A stretch of 6,949 nt of DNA, from NCBI GenBank assembly GCA_955652545.1, contig CATPCA010000326.1:1-6949 (forward strand). Direction: 5' to 3'. The notes under the pieces were generated by a model. The model ran no database searches. It was not told the origin of the DNA and was given only the letters and a program-made list of their open reading frames with translations. Origin of the DNA: Candidatus Dormiibacterota bacterium. GTDB lineage: Bacteria; Chloroflexota; Dormibacteria; UBA8260. This document shows, piece after piece, positions 6,105 through 6,949 of the stretch. Made by a program: the position numbers and the translations under genes. Position 1 is the stretch's first letter, and every line of letters starts with the position of its first letter.

Positions 6105-6127
6105 TCAGGAAACGGTCCGTCCCCTGA
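6105..6127. promoter_or_regulatory. Imperfect 23-bp palindrome, candidate operator of the coiled-coil/winged-helix gene
   Basis: TCAGG and CCTGA arms enclose ACGG-T-CCGT, with only the two symmetric base pairs between arm and core unmatched (AA against CC). It sits 77 bases before the preferred start at 6204 and just downstream of a weak -10-like TACAAC (6092-6097, preceded by an A at 6091). It shares TCAGGAAACGG with the inverted repeat downstream of the gene. Confidence 0.45.
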
Positions 6128-6203
6128 GAAGCGCACAATGGCGCGCAGACTCAGTGCAATGCGACAGGCGCCCCGTCAGGTGTCGTCGCCATGGGAGCGG
6201 CGC

Positions 6204-6719
6204 ATGGTCCTCACCGATGGTGCCACGGACATAGGGGAACGGACGTCGCCGCTCGTCTCCGCCGCTCAGCGCCTGGTCGGCCGTATCGAGGCCCTGGTCG
6301 AGGAGGTCGCCAGGCTCCGTGAGGACAACGCCACCCTCCGCCTCGAGGTGCGCCAAGCTGTGGCGATGCTCGACGAGGCTGCCGCTGCCGGCTCGGATGG
6401 TCACCGCACCCTCCGCGGGCGAACCATGTTGGTTGCCAAGGTGAAGGCTCCCGTCCATCGCCGCCGCCGTGGCCGTGCCCCGAAAGGTCGCGCGACGCCC
6501 ACGGACGTCACTGCAGATGTCGTGAGGGCGGTGCTGGTCAAGCTCGGCGAGGCAACAGCGTCAGAGATCGCGGCGGAGATCACTCGCGCCCGCGTGCAGG
6601 CCGCGGTGGTCGGGTCCACGGCGCCGGTGGGAGGGCGGGCTGTCCGCTTCCTGGCCGAACGAGCGGGTGCGACCACTCGGGTGGGGGAGGACGGCCAGCG
6701 CCGCTACCGGCTGGGATAG
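6204..6719 (+). CDS. Coiled-coil protein with basic linker and probable C-terminal winged helix
   Basis: This is a 171-residue soluble protein that I do not recognise as a named family. Residues about 18-62 form a heptad-rich coiled coil (RIEALVEEVARLREDNATL lies within it). A strongly basic, Arg/Lys/Pro linker follows at 79-98 (HRRRRGRAPKGR at 85-96). The C-terminal part (about 101-171) looks like a winged helix: a helix at VTADVVRAVLVKLG, a second at ASEIAAEIT, a recognition-like helix at GGRAVRFLAERAG and a final TTRV-x5-RRYRL strand pair. A DNA-binding, oligomerising regulator or nucleoid-associated protein is the likely role. The ATG at 6204 has GGGAG six bases upstream and begins just before the coiled coil. 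An in-frame ATG at 6138 would add 22 residues but has only a poor ribosome binding site. A ferric-reductase-like gene follows after 78 bases. Confidence 0.75.
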   Translation: MVLTDGATDIGERTSPLVSAAQRLVGRIEALVEEVARLREDNATLRLEVRQAVAMLDEAAAAGSDGHRTLRGRTMLVAKVKAPVHRRRRGRAPKGRATPTDVTADVVRAVLVKLGEATASEIAAEITRARVQAAVVGSTAPVGGRAVRFLAERAGATTRVGEDGQRRYRLG

Positions 6720-6742
6720 CACGCAGCCCTGGGATCACCCGG

Positions 6743-6779
6743 GTTTCCTGAGCAGGCGCACAGGAGAACCTCAGGAAAC
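6743..6779. repeat. Perfect 10-bp inverted repeat before the ferric-reductase-like gene
   Basis: GTTTCCTGAG (6743-6752) and CTCAGGAAAC (6770-6779) are perfect complements with a 17-base spacer. Flanking CGGG and GCCCG add partial pairing. It lies 23 bases after one stop codon and 18 bases before the next start. It could be an operator, since it shares half-sites with 6105-6115, or a terminator-like hairpin for the upstream gene, though no T-run follows. It does not match the actinobacterial iron-box consensus. Confidence 0.55.
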
Positions 6780-6797
6780 GGCCCGAAGGTTGTCAGG

Positions 6798-6949
6798 GTG
6801 AACGACACCCTGCTCTGGTACACGACGCGTGCGGCCGGCGCCGTCTCCTTGGTGCTGCTCAGCATCGTGACTGCGCTCGGCCTGCTGACCGCTGCCCGCG
6901 CCGGGGGCGGCCGCTGGCCCCGCTTCATGACCGCCGCGCTGCACCGCGA
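6798..6949 (+). CDS. Ferric-reductase-like transmembrane protein, N-terminal fragment
   Basis: The first 50 codons of a protein that runs past the window edge. The fragment NDTLLWYTTRAAGAVSLVLL, then a hydrophobic helix to LGLLTAARAG, then RWPRFMTAALHR, matches the start of ferric-reductase-like, haem-binding membrane proteins of GC-rich bacteria, in which a helix is followed by a basic RWPRF loop and an HR before the next helix. The family carries electrons across the membrane through bis-haem helices; H49 would be near the first haem-ligand region but its role cannot be judged here. The GTG at 6798 has GAAGG eight bases upstream. Iron control is suggested only by the family, not by a recognised box. 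Confidence 0.7.
   Translation, partial: MNDTLLWYTTRAAGAVSLVLLSIVTALGLLTAARAGGGRWPRFMTAALHR

Noticed and set aside
5636..6138. Minus-strand frames containing MACKGSGVRVPLAPP and RGHSSVGRALAWHARGRGFES
   Set aside because: Both peptides are translations of the tRNA-Ala gene itself, not proteins.
6743..6779. Iron-box (IdeR/DmdR-type) operator before the ferric-reductase-like gene
   Set aside because: The arms GTTTCCTGAG/CTCAGGAAAC with a 17-base spacer do not match the compact TTAGG-type iron-box consensus.

Overview
This is a GC-rich (roughly two-thirds G+C) bacterial chromosomal segment. Its codon use, the mixture of Shine-Dalgarno and apparently leaderless starts, and the protein types suit a soil or aquatic high-GC lineage such as Actinomycetota, Dormibacterota or Chloroflexota. 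The sequence alone does not settle which. No mobile element, CRISPR array, rRNA or transposase is visible.

Left block, minus strand (about 1-3812), read from right to left. A Rad50/RecF-like ATP-binding-cassette ATPase (3812 to 1359) overlaps a small helical protein of unknown function (1375 to 986). The two look translationally coupled. After a 170-base gap holding two perfect palindromes comes the N-terminal two thirds of an integral-membrane acyltransferase 3 family protein (815 to beyond base 1). The ATPase is preceded by an intergenic region with a nested, 121-base inverted-repeat structure (3861-3981).

Centre, plus strand (4165-5915). First is a YggT-like two-helix membrane protein with a clear ribosome binding site. 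It is followed by a polytopic GT87-like mannosyltransferase that appears to be read from a leaderless transcript, with TGCTAGGTT placed 6 bases before its GTG. A tRNA-Ala(GGC) gene lies convergently on the minus strand (6008-5933). It has its own TGCTACCAT extended -10 element.

Right block, plus strand (6100-6949). A coiled-coil protein with a probable C-terminal winged helix (6204-6719) is followed by the first 50 codons of a ferric-reductase-like membrane protein that runs off the window. The 11-mer TCAGGAAACGG occurs in the two intergenic regions flanking the coiled-coil gene. Each copy is part of an inverted repeat, so the gene may regulate itself and its neighbour through these sites.

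The item most likely to be an under-described system is the ATPase/small-protein pair with its structured upstream region. The ATPase has all the nucleotide-binding motifs, a CPVC mini-hook, an aspartate at the usual catalytic glutamate position and an uncharacterised helical tail. This gene-pair layout resembles two-gene defence or DNA-maintenance modules, but no effector motif is visible and that role is an inference.
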